A DNA stretch of 64,000 nucleotides from Neurospora tetraspora. Lineage: Eukaryota > Ascomycota > Sordariomycetes > Sordariales > Sordariaceae. How positions within the stretch are numbered: the stretch's first letter is position 1; each line of letters opens with the position of its first letter. A model generated the notes under the pieces. It was not told the origin of the DNA. It did not search any database and worked only from the letters and a program-made list of their open reading frames with translations. The position numbers were made by a program, and so were the translations under genes. The DNA is taken from positions 496,001 through 560,000 of the forward strand of contig NW_026944390.1 in NCBI RefSeq assembly GCF_033439725.1, read 5' to 3'. Below are positions 46,236 to 59,100 of the stretch, in pieces.

Positions 46236-47489
46236 ATTTTATACAATTATAAATCTAGAATTCGATGTAATGACGAAATTTACGAGCGTTTCCTTTAGTG
46301 CGTTACTACTAGACTGCGAAACAACGTGAGATATACTGTAGTTGCGTAGATCCCTACTATATTGACCCCTGCTATATTGACCCTGGGTATTTATTAACAC
46401 TGGTTTACTCTTATTGTTAGGATTTTTGAGTTTGTATACCCTCTTTAAATGCTTCGATATAGCGCTCATTGACTCCTTTACGTTATATATATTACTGTAA
46501 TAATAGTAGATATAATACGTACTGTCCTTCTTTTACCCTCCAAGTCGCTGGAGGCAGGTACTATAGTTATTAATAAACGACTTTTCGCTAGCGTTATTAT
46601 TAGAGCGGTTACTATATATCTACGTATATAATATGTATCGTTTTTTCTAGACTTCGATAAACAGCTATTTATTATATGGTCGATAGAGATATAGATTAGC
46701 TTTTTTCGATTTTAAATTTTCAACCCTCTTACGTAATGAGCGACGAGCGATGATACTAAACGTCGCGATAGGGCGACTTAGTATAATCTTTTAGGGTTCG
46801 GATAGCGGGGATAGCATAGGCGAATCGTTATTAACGAATATAAAATTAGGCTACCTTAAATTTATTAATATAGAGGCTTAGCTAGGCTAATTGGAATTTT
46901 GAGATATAGTAATAGGTAAGGTTTATTAGTATTAATAAAGTATATCGAAAAGTTAACGAATTAGCAATACTAGATTTAGTAGATTTAATAAGGGGAGAAA
47001 TAAAGGGGGAAATAAGGGGGAAATAAGGGGTAGGCATACTTTAAAAAGAGACCTGAAAATACTACCTTTAACCCCCTATCTAGCGCCAGAATACTACCTT
47101 CAATACTATAGTTATAGGTCTCGATACGATATTTAGCTTACTATGACGCCTATTTACATGCTCAGACGTACGAAATCTTACGATATGCACAGGAATCCGG
47201 TCTCCTACACGCATTTTTACTGCCAAATGACCGGGCATATATGCCAGAAAAAAATCTTATATACAAATTGCACGAGCTATACGAGCTATGACGAGCCGAG
47301 CCTAACCTCCAGCTCGTTCAAAATACCCCCCGGCTCGGCTCGTCCCCAAAATATCTGGGCTCAGCTCGGCTCGCCAACGGCTCGGCTCATTGGGGGCACT
47401 GGATGGAACTGCATTCGTTTGTTTTTCTAGTCATAGATGGAAGGAGTTGCGCGTAATGTACATTCTTACAAATCCATTCATTGAATCCT

Positions 47490-47780
47490 TCAATTCCAAA
47501 AGATCTCTATGGCCGCCTCATACCCTTCAATCTCCCCATCAAGCCGCTGCCTCTTGCTCCTCGACGCGCTATCCTCGCCCGCAATCTGCTCCAGCTGGTT
47601 GTCGGTCAACTTGGCAATCAACTCCGCGCATAAGATTTTGAGTGAGCTTTGATCGCCGTCTAGAAGAAGGCGGCTGACCACCTGTTGGTAGATGGCGTTC
47701 CCGGCAATCTTGTAGTAGCTCTTCAAGATGTCGAAGATGTCCTTCACTTGATCCGCGTTTGTCTTGCCACGACCGTTGAC
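47490..47780 (-). pseudogene. GED-domain relic of a third dynamin-like gene
   Basis: The minus strand encodes about 95 residues homologous to the C-terminal GTPase-effector domain of the dynamin-like gene next door: KTNADQVKDIFDILKSYYK, then LLLDGDQSSLKIL, AKLTDNQLEQIAGED and a charged last helix ending at a stop at 47490. A few codons corresponding to the RFVDNI stretch of the neighbour are missing. No GTPase domain or middle region lies upstream. It is therefore a 3' fragment of a third tandem copy. The hAT element begins only about 80 bp beyond its stop, so that insertion may have come after, or helped, the loss of the gene. Confidence 0.75.
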
Positions 47781-48383
47781 TACGGTAGGGACCTTGATCC
47801 AACATTTTGAGTCACAGAACCCAAACCATGGCACATGTCTAATGTACTATGGATTCGAAATTTTAAAAAAGGGAAATACGGGGAGAAGAAGGAAAGAGTA
47901 AGGGATTGTCAAACATGAGCGGTCCATCAAGGTCCTCGGCCACTTGGCCTAGAAAGAGGTAGGCGGGGTCTGTGCGAAGACTCTCTTCGTTCCTTCCCTT
48001 CTTCTTCTCTCCAACTTCCCCTCATCTCAACGAAATCACAGGAAGAAATCATCGAGCTTCCGTTGCGCCTCCACAGTCTCGCAGAACATCCAAAGACTTA
48101 CAACCCCGCGATTGAATTCCCAACATCTGGTTTCTCCCTTCGCAGTCCCGCGCGTCATCCCTCTACGATTGGATCCAATCACGGACAGCAGCTTGTTCCC
48201 AGCATAGAAATCTTTGGCTACACGACGGGAGTTCATGTCTAACTTCTGGACTTCATCCTGTATGCTAATGACTCCTAAGACAGAGATAGAGCGCTTTGCC
48301 GATTCGTCATCGTCGGTCACATTAGGCATCGGCCAGAAAGCAACGAGTCATTGTTGACACCGACCGACCACGAGTCACCGTCA
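47781..48383. other. 3' flank of dynamin-like gene 1
   Basis: About 600 bp between the GED relic and the stop codon of the adjacent gene. One 97-codon frame on the minus strand (48329-48036) has no recognisable homology. No feature is supported. Confidence 0.45.
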
Positions 48384-50937
48384 TCAACTCCGCAATACTT
48401 CCAAAGCCTTTTTCAGGCCTTCCAGCTCCGTTTCCAGCCTTTGCCTCGCTGTTATAGTAACAGCATCCTCACCGGCAATGCTGTTCAGTCGATGATCGCT
48501 TAGCTTGGCCACCCAGTCCGCCGTGAACACCTTGACAGGGCTTTGATCACCATCGAGGAGGAAATGGTTGATCGCCTGCTGGCAAATGTTATCGACGAAC
48601 CTCTTCCGGGCGACCTTATAGTAGCTCTCGAGTATGTCATGGATGTCTTCCCTGACCTGCTCGGCATTGGATTTGTTCTCTACTGCGCTCGTCATCAAAG
48701 ACTGCACCTTGGAGAGGTCGACCTTGGTGTTCTGGCCATTCACCTCCAGTCCCGAAAGAATGGATTTTTGTCGGCCTAGCCTGGCTCGCTGCAGGTTATC
48801 GTTGAAATAGTGATTGTAGGTTACTGGGCGACCGTTAAGCTCCGTGCTAATGACAAATTTTGCGTGATCGCATGCTCGTTGGTAACCTGTAAGCAGATCA
48901 TCTTGAAGACACATCCAAAGCTCTTCGCGCATTCGCTGATCCTCTATGATGGCCTCCAAAAGCGTATGTAGAAACCGGTGGATAACCAGGACAGCCGCCT
49001 TAACATGACGAGTTGCGGCTTCATCCCAGTTCCTCGCCTGGGCTTTGAATGCCATTGTCAAGACCGGTCCGCCAAACTGAGCCTGTATCAGTCTTTTGTT
49101 TGTTGAATGAGTACTAAATGAAGATAAACTTACCGATCCCAGTTCTGGTCCACGGCTTGCCGAGTAACATTCTCCGATGAAAGCCATGATATCAATCTTG
49201 GGATTTTTGAAAGAGGCAATTCTCGGGTAACGATACTCCGACAGTTCCGGAAACGTTGATGCCCAGTCGAAAGCCTCGTTCATCAGCCCTATGTAGGCAG
49301 CGGTATCGTCCTTCTCTGGCGTCTTCCCTTTGAAGGTCCAGGTTTGACCTTTCTTCCATATTACGTTAGAGAATCCTTCGTTGAGCTCAACGATCTTGGT
49401 TATAAGCTTCAGTGGAGGCTTCTCTCCGAACAAGACATCCCTGCCGTATAGGCCCTCGAGAGCATCGTTTGCCAACCTCTCGAACCTCAGCGCCAACTTG
49501 ATTAAATGCTCACGCTGAGCTGCTGGGGTGGATCTCGGCGGCCCAAGGGAGATGCTTCTCTTCTCACAGTCAGCCAGGCGTTTCATGATTTCCGCTTTTT
49601 GCTTTGGTAACTCGCGCTTGGCAAGCCCTGTAAGTAAGGTTTGTAGCTCTGTCCTCAAAGCATCAACTCCAACGCGCCCGGTATCCGCAATATCCTTCCA
49701 TTTTGGGTCTTCGAAAAGGTCAGCTTCTTTCCTTTTGCACCGGGATATGTCCAGATTATCTTCGTCGGCACCGCGGTTTCGTACCACAAAGTAACCAAGC
49801 TTGAGTGTTGACCCCATCACCAAGTTGGAAAGTGACTGGAGGACGGCCTTTTCCTTTACCAAATCGGCCTTGGTAAGAACTCCAACGGTTCTCTCGCCTT
49901 TGGGGTCGGCTGCTTTAGCAAACTGAAGGATTCCTTCGGTTGCTGGATCCGAGAGACAGGACAATACAGCCAAGACACTGAAACGGTCATCTTGTTATTG
50001 GCAAATCATGAAAGGACTCGCAGGCTCTCGATAACTTACATAGTTCTTTCGTTCTTCATATGCCTTTTCACCATCGCCTCAACCATCGACTTATCTCTAT
50101 CGGTAGCATAACCTACTGGAAGGAATTGTCAACTCGCAGCTTGAACGATAACAGACGAGTATAACCTACGCTGGTCTGTGACCTGGAAAAGTCCAGGCAC
50201 ATCGATTACTGTCAAGTGGGGATTCTGTTGATTCAAACATCAGCTAGTTCTTCTGACCGCTCTCCAATATGATTGCCGGCTGACCACTCACATCAGGGCT
50301 CGAAATCTCAATCTTGAGAATATCATCACTAAACATGGGGAGGCTGAGAATATCCTTGTTGATACCTGATCTAATCTCCATGGCCACGTTCGCCTAAATC
50401 ATCCAGAGTTAGCCGTTGATCACCACCTGGAAGACGAATGTTCACACCTTCTCAATAACACCCGCCACATCCTCAGGGTGGAACTCAGTAAGTTCATGCC
50501 GAAAGGCTCTCAATGTGTCTCTCAGCTTTTGGTCCGAATTACTCCTAGGCGTAATTGAGATGACAGTCTTCTTGACCGGGTCGCGCCGCAGTGTGATTTG
50601 CGTTGCAAACCGTGTGCAGCAACCTTGGCCTCGCGGGAGCGAGAAGCCCGTCAGGCTCTCGAGGAGGGAGCTTTTGCCGGATGATTGCCCGCCTACAACA
50701 ATGATCTAATCCAGACAGGTAAGTAAGTAAGAATGGACAAACTCCAAGCGCAGGTCATAGATATGTAAGTTATCCGAGTGGCATCCGTCTACCAACCTGA
50801 GATGTTTGGATGTTAATCCCCAGATCACGAAGTTTGTCCTGTTTCTCGAGATAGATGTGATTGCCGAGGCTGTCAAGGTTCGCGAAACTGTCTAGAGGTG
50901 GCAATTGGGTTTCGAGAGGAGTTGTCGTGTCTTGCAT
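48384..50937 (-). CDS. Dynamin-like large GTPase 1 (Mx/dynamin-related, with GED)
   Basis: Seven exons: 50937-50797, 50705-50448, 50393-50292, 50224-50170, 50115-50040, 49977-49134 and 49082-48384, giving 724 residues with every phase consistent. Motifs: G1 GGQSSGKS (52-59), a CCTRFATQI switch-I region carrying the conserved Thr, G3 DVPG (175-178) and G4 TKAD (246-249). A helical middle/stalk region and a C-terminal GED ending in an IAGED-containing helix follow. It lacks a PH domain and transmembrane segments, as in the Mx-like fungal dynamins. Such proteins self-assemble on membranes, but the role of this fungal branch is not known to me. The last intron (49133-49083) is 51 nt, stop-free and in frame. 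It is supported by an intron at the same place in the neighbour. Confidence 0.9.
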
Positions 50938-52376
50938 CGTGATGTAGGTGGCCTTTTCTCTCCAATTTTGTCAGCAGATAAATTTTGGATAGCGAGTGAC
51001 TACCTCTATCCAAGCACGGGGTGAGTGGGAGAGTGATCAACAAGCACGAATTCGTGAAGCGGTGCTGGAATACACAAACATAAGAAAAAGAAACCTACCA
51101 ACCGGCGTCTTTGTCGCTGAGAGTACTGCGAGGAGAAAAATGTGATCGGGATAGTAGGCAGAGAACGGATTAGCCGCAGCATTGCGATTGCGACTAAGAT
51201 AGGGGAAGAGAGAACTTGGGAGAAAATCCCCTCGTTGTGGGATTATGAGTCTAGTCGGCTACTCAACGGAGGGAGGACAGAAGCTCTGATGAAGGAAGAT
51301 GAAAGCGGCAATATCACCGCATAGGATAACTCATGGCTTTTATCTTACACAATGTTGAAGGATCCATAGAGCAGCCAACGACAGCAAAAAGACATACTCC
51401 AACAAGAGTCATCACTCACAGCGTTTTCACTCCCCTTTCACGTTTGATCCATCAAAGTACCCGTATGGCCAAACGAAGTTTGCCCATTGGATAGCTACGT
51501 ACGCAAAAGAACATGATATATGTGCAAATATCCGACCTTTCAACACTTCTCCGCACGAGACCAAGATCCTTTTCCATATATGTACACTTACAAAACTCAT
51601 ATGGCAAATCAACGGAGGCTTCCATGTCACACTTAATTTCAGGAATGTGAGTACGAAACAGAAAGAGTTCGAATCCCAGAAGACTGTAGCGGAAGGCACA
51701 TGCAGCAAACGGGAATGCGGACGGTCACGGAACCAACAAACGGGGGCTGCCACCGCCGTTCACGTTCAATGTTCATCGATCGCGTTCATCTGCGCCCAGG
51801 CTTCTACAATCGGGCTTCTTGATGTCTCGATGGAATCTCTATCTACCCCCTTGAGTAGTTTGACAATGCGGTGATGCGCGCGTAGTAGGCCTCGCGTTTA
51901 AATGGAACATGAAGCCGGTGGCCGTCTATCACGATGGCCGCGGCGCGTTGAACGGAAATGACTTGCGGTGACTGGCGCCACTACAAACGGAGAGTACGGT
52001 ACCTAGTTAGTGAGTTCTTTCTGCGATGCCAGCAAATTCGATTCATGCGGCTCTTGGGTTCTTTTGTAGATTGAGAAGTCTTTTCTGTGTCTGGATTTTA
52101 GCTATTGCTTGTTACTGGTTTGTTTGTAATTGTCTGCCTGGGCTCATGGCTTTCCTTGCCCATCATCCCCAATTTTCTCCAAAGAACTAGAGAATCGAAT
52201 ACAAAAACAAGATCTAAGTAGAGACATTGCTGATACGTGACCAAACAAGATATCTATCCTTACAACTTTGTTGAGGTCATTTATCTCTGCAAACATGGCC
52301 CTTTCTCTCACCCCACCGAAAGTCCGTATACATGAACCCAGCCTGACAGGCCTTCTCTGTCCACGTCCTCGACTTT
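50938..52376. other. Region between the two dynamin-like genes
   Basis: 1.4 kb that holds the promoter and leader of gene 1 and the 3' flank of gene 2. Open frames of up to 108 codons appear on both strands without domains. No RNA gene is seen. Confidence 0.5.
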
Positions 52377-54977
52377 TCAATCCCGAAGCACCTTCAGCGC
52401 GTTCTCCAGAGGCTCGCACTCCGCATCAAGACTCAGCCTTGTCGCTCTCGTAATCGCATCCTCACCGGCAATCCTGTCCAGCTGCGAGTCGCTCAGGTTT
52501 GCAATGAACTCCGCCGTGAGGATCTTCACCGGGCCGTCGTCTGCTTCGAGCAGGAAATAGCTGACTGCTTGCCGACAGACGTTATCGAGAAATCTGTCGA
52601 TGGCAATTGTGTAGTATGCCTGCAACAAATCATGGAGATCATCCTCCACTCCGCTGGAGCCAAAGGCAACCTTTACAGCGGCGTTGAATGCCGATTCAGG
52701 CTGGAGCCGGCGTTTTTCATTGTTGTAGGATTCGATCAAGGTTGTTCGAAAGTTCTCCCGGCCAATCTTCAAAATAGCGGCGTCCAGGTGCGGGTTGTAT
52801 GTTTGAGACCGGCAGCCAAGTTCCATTTTGACCAGAAAATCCTTGTGGTCCCATGCCCGCTTGTACGCCTTAAGGATCTTTTCGCTGAGAAGGTCTTGGA
52901 GCTCTGTGCGAATCCATGAGTCTTCAAAGACGTCTTCCATCAATTGGCAGATGAAGCGATGCACATTAAAGATGGCCGCTTTCATAAGATAGTTGGCGTG
53001 GAGGGTCCAGTTCTCAGCTTGTTCTTGGAAGATCATGGTGAAGATTGATTCTCCAGGCTATAGAGAAGTTAGCCATCAACATTTTCTTTAGTCCGCTTGG
53101 TTTCAAACTCACAGTTGACTGTATTCCAACTCGCGGGAGCCCTGAAGTCACCGCTCTCAGGTAAGCTATGATACTATCCTCTTGTTTCGTCATGGCATCG
53201 ACTTCTTCTCCCTTATAAGGGTGTAGGAACTCCCCAAGTTCTTCACAAGAAGCAGCCCATTCGCAAAGTTCCCTCAAACCTTGCATAAAGCCATGAACAT
53301 TGCAATCGAATTGCCCATCATCATCCTTCTCATTTTTGAAGTAATATGTGTGCCCTCGTTTCCGCATCGCGTTGCAAAACTTGTAGTTGAGATCAGTGAT
53401 GCTCGTAACAAGTTTGTACACAGCATTTGTAGTGAAGAGTCGATCAGCGCCATAATGGCCTTCCAGCGCGGCAGAAGCCAGCCGCTCAAATGTCGATACA
53501 CGCTCCATCAGGTACTCGCGCTGGTTAGTAGGCGTATCTCTTGGTGGACCTAGCGCCAGACGCTCTTTCTTGCAGGCAGACAAACGCCTTAGGAGTTCAG
53601 TCCTTTGTCTTTGAAGACATTCGTTGGCAAGATTCTTAAGTGGCATTCGCAACGCACTTTTCAGGGCGTCAACACCGGTTCGTCCAAGCTTAGAGAAGCT
53701 GGCCCGTCGAGATTCAGCAAAAAGTGCCAGTTCCCTCGTCCTGCACTGGCCAGCGCTAAGCTCACCTTCGTCAGCGCCACGATTTCGGACCCAAAAGCAG
53801 CCTAATGCGTGTGTGTCCTCCCGAGCTGGAGCGAGAATGGTCTGGACTTTAGGTTCCCCCTTCACCATATCAGCATGTGTCAGGACGCATAGCGTCCTCA
53901 CGCCTTTTGGGTCAGCGGCTTTGGCGAGTCGCAGAACATCTTCTTTGGCGCGGTCAGAAAAGGATGAAATAACTGCGAGAATGCTGTGATCGCAGTGATG
54001 ATTAGCGGACTTTCACGGGCTAATAATACCAAAACAGTTTAGAGTAGGTTGTGACATACAGAGTTTGTTCGTTCGTCAGATGATTCCGTGCAATGCCGTC
54101 TACCAGGGACCTTTTCTTCTTCCCCGAATTGTCTTCAGGATAATGGTCAGTCGTAAGTTACCTCTACGCTCGTAAAAGGTTGTTGCTCATACCTGGACCA
54201 AGGGATTCGGCACCAAGTAGACCCGGTGTGTCGATAAATGCAAGATTAGGTTGCTGTGACCGTTCAGTTAGCATGGACCCTGGCATGACTCCTTCGTGGG
54301 AGTGTAAGAGAACACCATACGTCAGGCCCGGAGATCTCAATTTCCAAAATATCTTCGCACAGAGACACATCGTGTTCATGTTCCACGAAACCCGTTGGAA
54401 GGCCCATAAGAGCTGCTGCCTGTAATCGTGGTCAACGAGGAACTCGACACAATGGGTGATAGGAAGAGGGTTGATTTACCTCCTCGACTGTATCTGCGAG
54501 GGTCTTGGCATCAAGATTGTCAAGCACGTGGTGGAAGGATCTCAGCCTTTTGACTGTGTCTTCGTCCTGGGACCAGCCCTTCGGCGTGATGAATGTGACG
54601 ATACTCTTGATGGGATCGCGGCGGAAGGTAAGTCGAGTGGCGAAGCGGGTGGTAGGCCCGCCGTCATAAGGTAAGGTGCATCCTGTCAGCCTCTCCAAAA
54701 GAGAGGTCTTGCCAGAAGACAGACCTCCAATAAGAACAATCTATCACGAAACCGTTAGTGTCTGGAAACTAGGTCGAGATGGTAGGCACGATACTCGAGT
54801 GCACGGCTTGCTCGCTGCCATCCACCTTTGTTCGCCTCAGTAGCTACGCACCTGTAGTGGCGGAGTTTCAATGCCCATATCCCGTAACACGTCTTGCTTT
54901 TGAAGATAAATGGGGTTTCCTAGGTCATCGACGGTGAGGAGAGCCTCGCTCAGTTCGGCGAAGGCCATGCTCCCCAT
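52377..54977 (-). CDS. Dynamin-like large GTPase 2 (tandem paralogue, altered G4 motif)
   Basis: Seven exons: 54977-54852, 54740-54480, 54419-54321, 54253-54193, 54132-54060, 53983-53113 and 53057-52377, giving 723 residues. Exon number, phases and length match gene 1, so the pair arose by tandem duplication and has since diverged strongly. Motifs: G1 GGLSSGKT (47-54), G3 DTPG (170-173), and at the G4 position THAD (242-245) instead of the usual TKxD. The middle region and GED (ending RIAGEDAITRA and a charged helix) are intact. The Lys-to-His change at G4 could weaken guanine binding, so this copy may be a modified or regulatory partner; that is inference. The ATG at 54977 and one three codons on (MGSM) are both possible starts. 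Confidence 0.88.
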
Positions 54978-56064
54978 TGTTGCTGGGTTTCGGTGTTCTG
55001 TATTGAACATTTAGTTAGCATATGACATGTATGGTGCCTTCCTGAAATGATTGATTTGGAGTCTTCCAGGTAATTCACAGGAGGATGGCGCCGCGGAAAT
55101 ACAGAGAAGGTCTGGTAGGGGCTAACAAGGGAAGGAAAGAGCAAGATCAACTGGATGATAGACGTACCTTCTGTGGTGGATGGTGTTCACTTCTACGAGA
55201 TAACTGGAGCGAGAAATTCGTTGGATTTTGGGAAAGAAGTTTGAGTGGATGGACTGCTGTGAAAAGATGACAAGTGGAAGTTGCCATGCAAGAATGCCCA
55301 GTTTGCCCCGCCCTGCACTTTCCATTCTACACACATGCGTGGTCTGCATCATAAACTTGGAAGTGAAGGAGCCAGTTAGACGTAAATGTGATCACGAGCT
55401 CGGTCCGCCGAGTTGGACAGGCAAGTGTAATGGATATTCTATGACGAGTCCTCCGAAAACCGAGCCGCCAAACGCACTGCAGGCACTCAACAAATCCAGC
55501 GTCAATTTTGACTGTAAGGCCAACACACCAGATTTATTCAAGGCTTTTGAGGCTGTCTTAGGTATTATAAATACCCTTTTCGCCAGATATCGGTGGTGAA
55601 AAGTCCACAATATCTGATCAGATGTTGAAGTTGCTGGTGGGCGTTGTGCCGCAGCTGCCCTGTTGCGCATGCGTTAAGAGACGTTGCAGAACTTTGAGAA
55701 GGGAAGAACGATCGGGAGATTCTGGGAATGACTTCGCATTGAAGCAACGGAATGCCTCGGGTTTCAAGAACCCAGGAAGAGATCTCAAGTCAGAGGGCTT
55801 GCTACGCGTCGTTTGCTTCAGATGGTTGAACAAGCCTGATTTTCTTATGCTTTCCGTCAGTAACGAAGGCGCAATGTGCACCAATGCTGCGAGCAAGTCA
55901 TGGTCCAGCTCATGCAAATCAAGACGACACATTAGGAAAAAATATTGGGGCAGCACTTGAGAGAATCAGCAAGGAACGTGAATTCAGAAGATAAAACAAA
56001 AAACAAGACGACGAGAATAAAAAACAGAAACTTTTTGAGCGAAAAAAAAAATTGAAAAAGAAAT
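54978..56064. promoter_or_regulatory. Promoter of dynamin-like gene 2 and flank of tRNA-Gly
   Basis: 1.1 kb with several overlapping short frames on both strands and no domain. It should contain the promoter and leader of gene 2. T runs on the minus strand near 56050 form the tRNA terminator. Confidence 0.5.
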
Positions 56065-56134
56065 GCGCCAGCCGCGAATCGAACGCGGGGCCCATCGATG
56101 GCAACGATGGATTTTACCACTAAACCACTGGCGC
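56065..56134 (-). tRNA. tRNA-Gly (anticodon GCC)
   Basis: Minus-strand cloverleaf: acceptor GCGCCAG/CTGGCGC, D arm GTTTAGTGGTAAAAT, anticodon stem CATCG/CGATG around TTGCCAT, and T arm CCGCG-TTCGATT-CGCGG. No intron. T5 and T9 runs follow within 30 nt. Confidence 0.97.
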
Positions 56135-59100
56135 TTTTAGTGATTTGATATAAAAACATGCCCGTCTCTCCACTTATGACAGGCATCCAAAACTGCTTAT
56201 TGCAACAAGCCTGACACACTCCGGGCATCACCAGCGACACTCGAAAATTGCCAAACTTCTGGCCAGCAATCTCCCACGATGCGCAAATCATATCAAACAG
56301 CTTCCTCCCAAGACTCAATATCGATGTGTTTTGTTGACAAAACCGCAACTCTGGGGTGCCAAAATGGTGGAGAGACTCGATGGCTGCGTTGTGGTAATTA
56401 CACTACATACCTGTACCTCCAAAGGTCTAACTCGAAACTTGAAGTACCTAGGTAATTGTTCGGCGTTAACGATGAATCAACCAGCTTGTATTCCAGGAAG
56501 TTCTTTCTTGTCAACTTCAAGTTTATGATTCGAAAGAAAAAAAAAATAGAGAACCGCGCGAATCCTCGCTCCCGATGCAAGGAGATTACCATAATAGCAC
56601 GACAAAAAAACCCGTCTCTAGCTCCATGTGCAGGATACTTCACCAGGCAAGCTAACTTAAACGTAGGTAAACAACAATCCGCCAGTAGGATAGTCCCATG
56701 CACTCACAACTCCAACTCAGCGTATACGAGAATACCTATCCTCAAAGACATGGAACGCAAACTCAAAGATCAAATCTGAGAAGGCCACTAGGTAACCGAT
56801 TCCCTTCACCAAGTTGCAAACTCGCATGTTGGATATCTTACCTACCTACAACCTTTCTTTTCCCCGCAAAGCAGAGCAGGAACAAAATCTCCAGGTACTT
56901 CTAGTCTACCTTACCCAAGAGCGGAATAACCTCCGAGCCCGAGCCCGAGCTACCTTACCCACATAGAGGAATTGATGCAAGCTCCAACAACAAGTTCCGG
57001 AAAAATGTCAAAATGCTCAACGGAGATGGCACAGTACAGTCCGTTAGCGGTTTGTGGGGGGACAGGGGGTCGTGATGGTAAGTGCCGGACTGGGGGAGGC
57101 GTTTAACTACCTAACACTGCACTATACTACAACTGTCACATCTCTAGAGGTATATGTAAGGTATATAGGAGCGGTGATGATCGACGGCGTCGATTTAACT
57201 GACTGTGTGATGTGGAGCGGTTTGTTTTGTGGAAGGACGGGAATTTTTGTGAAATACTCAAGTTGAGGTATGTGACGGAACGCAAGAATGAGAAACCGCA
57301 AAACAGCAATGGTTTGTCTCACTGTAAGTCTTCTTGCAATTGACTGTTTAGAATTGCACTTCCATGGATGATGAATAGCTGGCGGTTAGGTAGTTTGAAG
57401 CGATGGTTCTCTTCCTTGATAAAGCTCCATTGAAACATGCCCGAGAGAATCTGGTTCGCGGGTAAAGAAGCCCATCAACAAACCCCAGGAACGTCACCAA
57501 ACCGTCAAGTAAAAGGTGGTGATCATCATGAACAGCGTGCGGCCCCATAGCGTCATGTTAATTAACCAGCAATTAACCACCGCTTATCTTGCCCGTTGTT
57601 ACCTGCCATCTGATATGTTATATCGCTGTCGTCCTGCACCTATGGATGAAGAGAGTAAGAATCACACATCTGATGTTTGCTCTGTATGTGGTCTTTCTTT
57701 CTTCCTCCTGGTGTTTGCCGATCATCATATGTTTCTTTCCCCGGAGTTGTTGTAAAGCTTGGTACGCCCAGCTCTGAACTCCCACTGGTTATGTCGTGCT
57801 TCCTCCCTCCGCAACACCAAAGCGGCATAGAGGTATAGGTAAGTGAGATATCCGAGAAAGGAGAATGTAAGGAAGGTTATTGTACTGCAGTGCTTCCCAT
57901 CCCGCCCGACCATTGCGATATTTGCCGGCACGTGGTTTTTGACATGCAGACTGGGACGCCTTCATTTTGCCGATTGGACGTCAATGCGGAAGGCTTTGTG
58001 GCTGCTAGGTTCAGGAACGTCTGGAAAACTCAACGGTTGATCATGTGAGTTGCTTCCCGTCCACTAGTAGCGGGGAACCTGACGTTGGAGATAGATGATA
58101 GCTGCCAGAGAGGCTCGATGTCGATGAGATAACTTGCCTTGTGCGGTCTCTGACCGGGTTTTCAAACCTCCACCAGGCTTAACTGCCTGACGCTTGCGCC
58201 GCAAGCTCCGAGCCACGGTGCGTATGTTCGTGCAGAACCATGCTCAGTCCATGCGAAAATGAAGACATACCTTAGTCAGATGGACACCGGCGACTCAGGA
58301 GGAGCCAGCGAACCCTTATGATCTGCAAAGTGTGCGGTCTTCAAAAGGTCTTCGGTACCGACGTCGTGTCCAGTCGGGCCAAGTGCGATACCCCGGATGT
58401 AAGCGGAGAGGAAAAAGCAAGGTGTTTGTCACCAAAGCCATGTGGTCTGACGATCCCATGATGTTGTCAAACCAATGCCGATATATCAGCCTGGGGTGCA
58501 TCTGTGCGGGCCGCCTTACTTGATCTCGAAAAGGAAGGTCAATGGCTCTTGAATGCATCGGACCTGACGTCTCTGCCCGGCGCTTTGGAAACGAAAGCTG
58601 ACGGGAGTTTTGGCAAGAGTGCTGACTGCTTCAGTATAGGCACTTCTGACTTCGTTGTGGTGGAAAAGCGGTCCTTTTTCCGGGGACAAATGGCGGGGTG
58701 CATAAGACAATATATCGCCGCCGGGGTTGATGCAGAAGGCTTCTCTATGTGATCTTGGATGTTGGAATTCTGGTTGTCAGGCTACTTATCCGTACCACAG
58801 GGATAGCCCGCTGTCAGCTTAGTTGTGAACACGGCCTGGACCAGACGGAAAGGCTAAGGAAGTCCCTATTGGGGTTGTCTCCCATCACGACAGCCCAGCT
58901 AGCAGTGAAATAGAGAATGCGAAGACTGTAATTCGGTAGTTACCCAGAAAGCTTGAAGCTACCATGACGCACTTTCAGCTGTGCGTGCTGAGGTGAGGAC
59001 CCTGAAGGCGGAACAAGTTCGATCCGTTCGAGTCCGATTCCTTCGATCAACACGGTTAGTAAGTAAAACACATCAAGTTCGTTGTGTCATATTGTTTGCT

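Larger units (their letters stand above)
41892..47401 (-). mobile_element. RIP-degraded hAT-superfamily DNA transposon
   Basis: 5.5 kb bounded by terminal inverted repeats CAGTGCTCCCAATGAGC (left) and the inverse of CAGTGCCCCCAATGAGC (right). An 8-bp target duplication GATGGAAC lies at 41884-41891 and 47402-47409. These are the marks of hAT elements. Subterminal regions (41905-42010 and 47285-47395) carry many copies of a CGAGCC/GGCTCG motif. The transposase is readable on the minus strand through many stops. Near 43660-43440 there is GQIINNYNIRNKLGFF, then a DNA-DSNNKAL core and a FNLIAKAFLEG-like helix. Near 42250-42190 there is the C-terminal dimerisation motif AHIAIDYLTI and SSEVERI. The element is extremely AT- and TpA-rich, consistent with RIP, and is certainly inactive. 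An LTR element is inserted into its coding region (44019-46235). Confidence 0.92.

Noticed and set aside
58316-58560. Possible zinc-cluster-like CKVCGLQK sequence on the plus strand
   Set aside because: Cysteine spacing does not continue into a Zn2Cys6 or C2H2 pattern and the frame soon closes.
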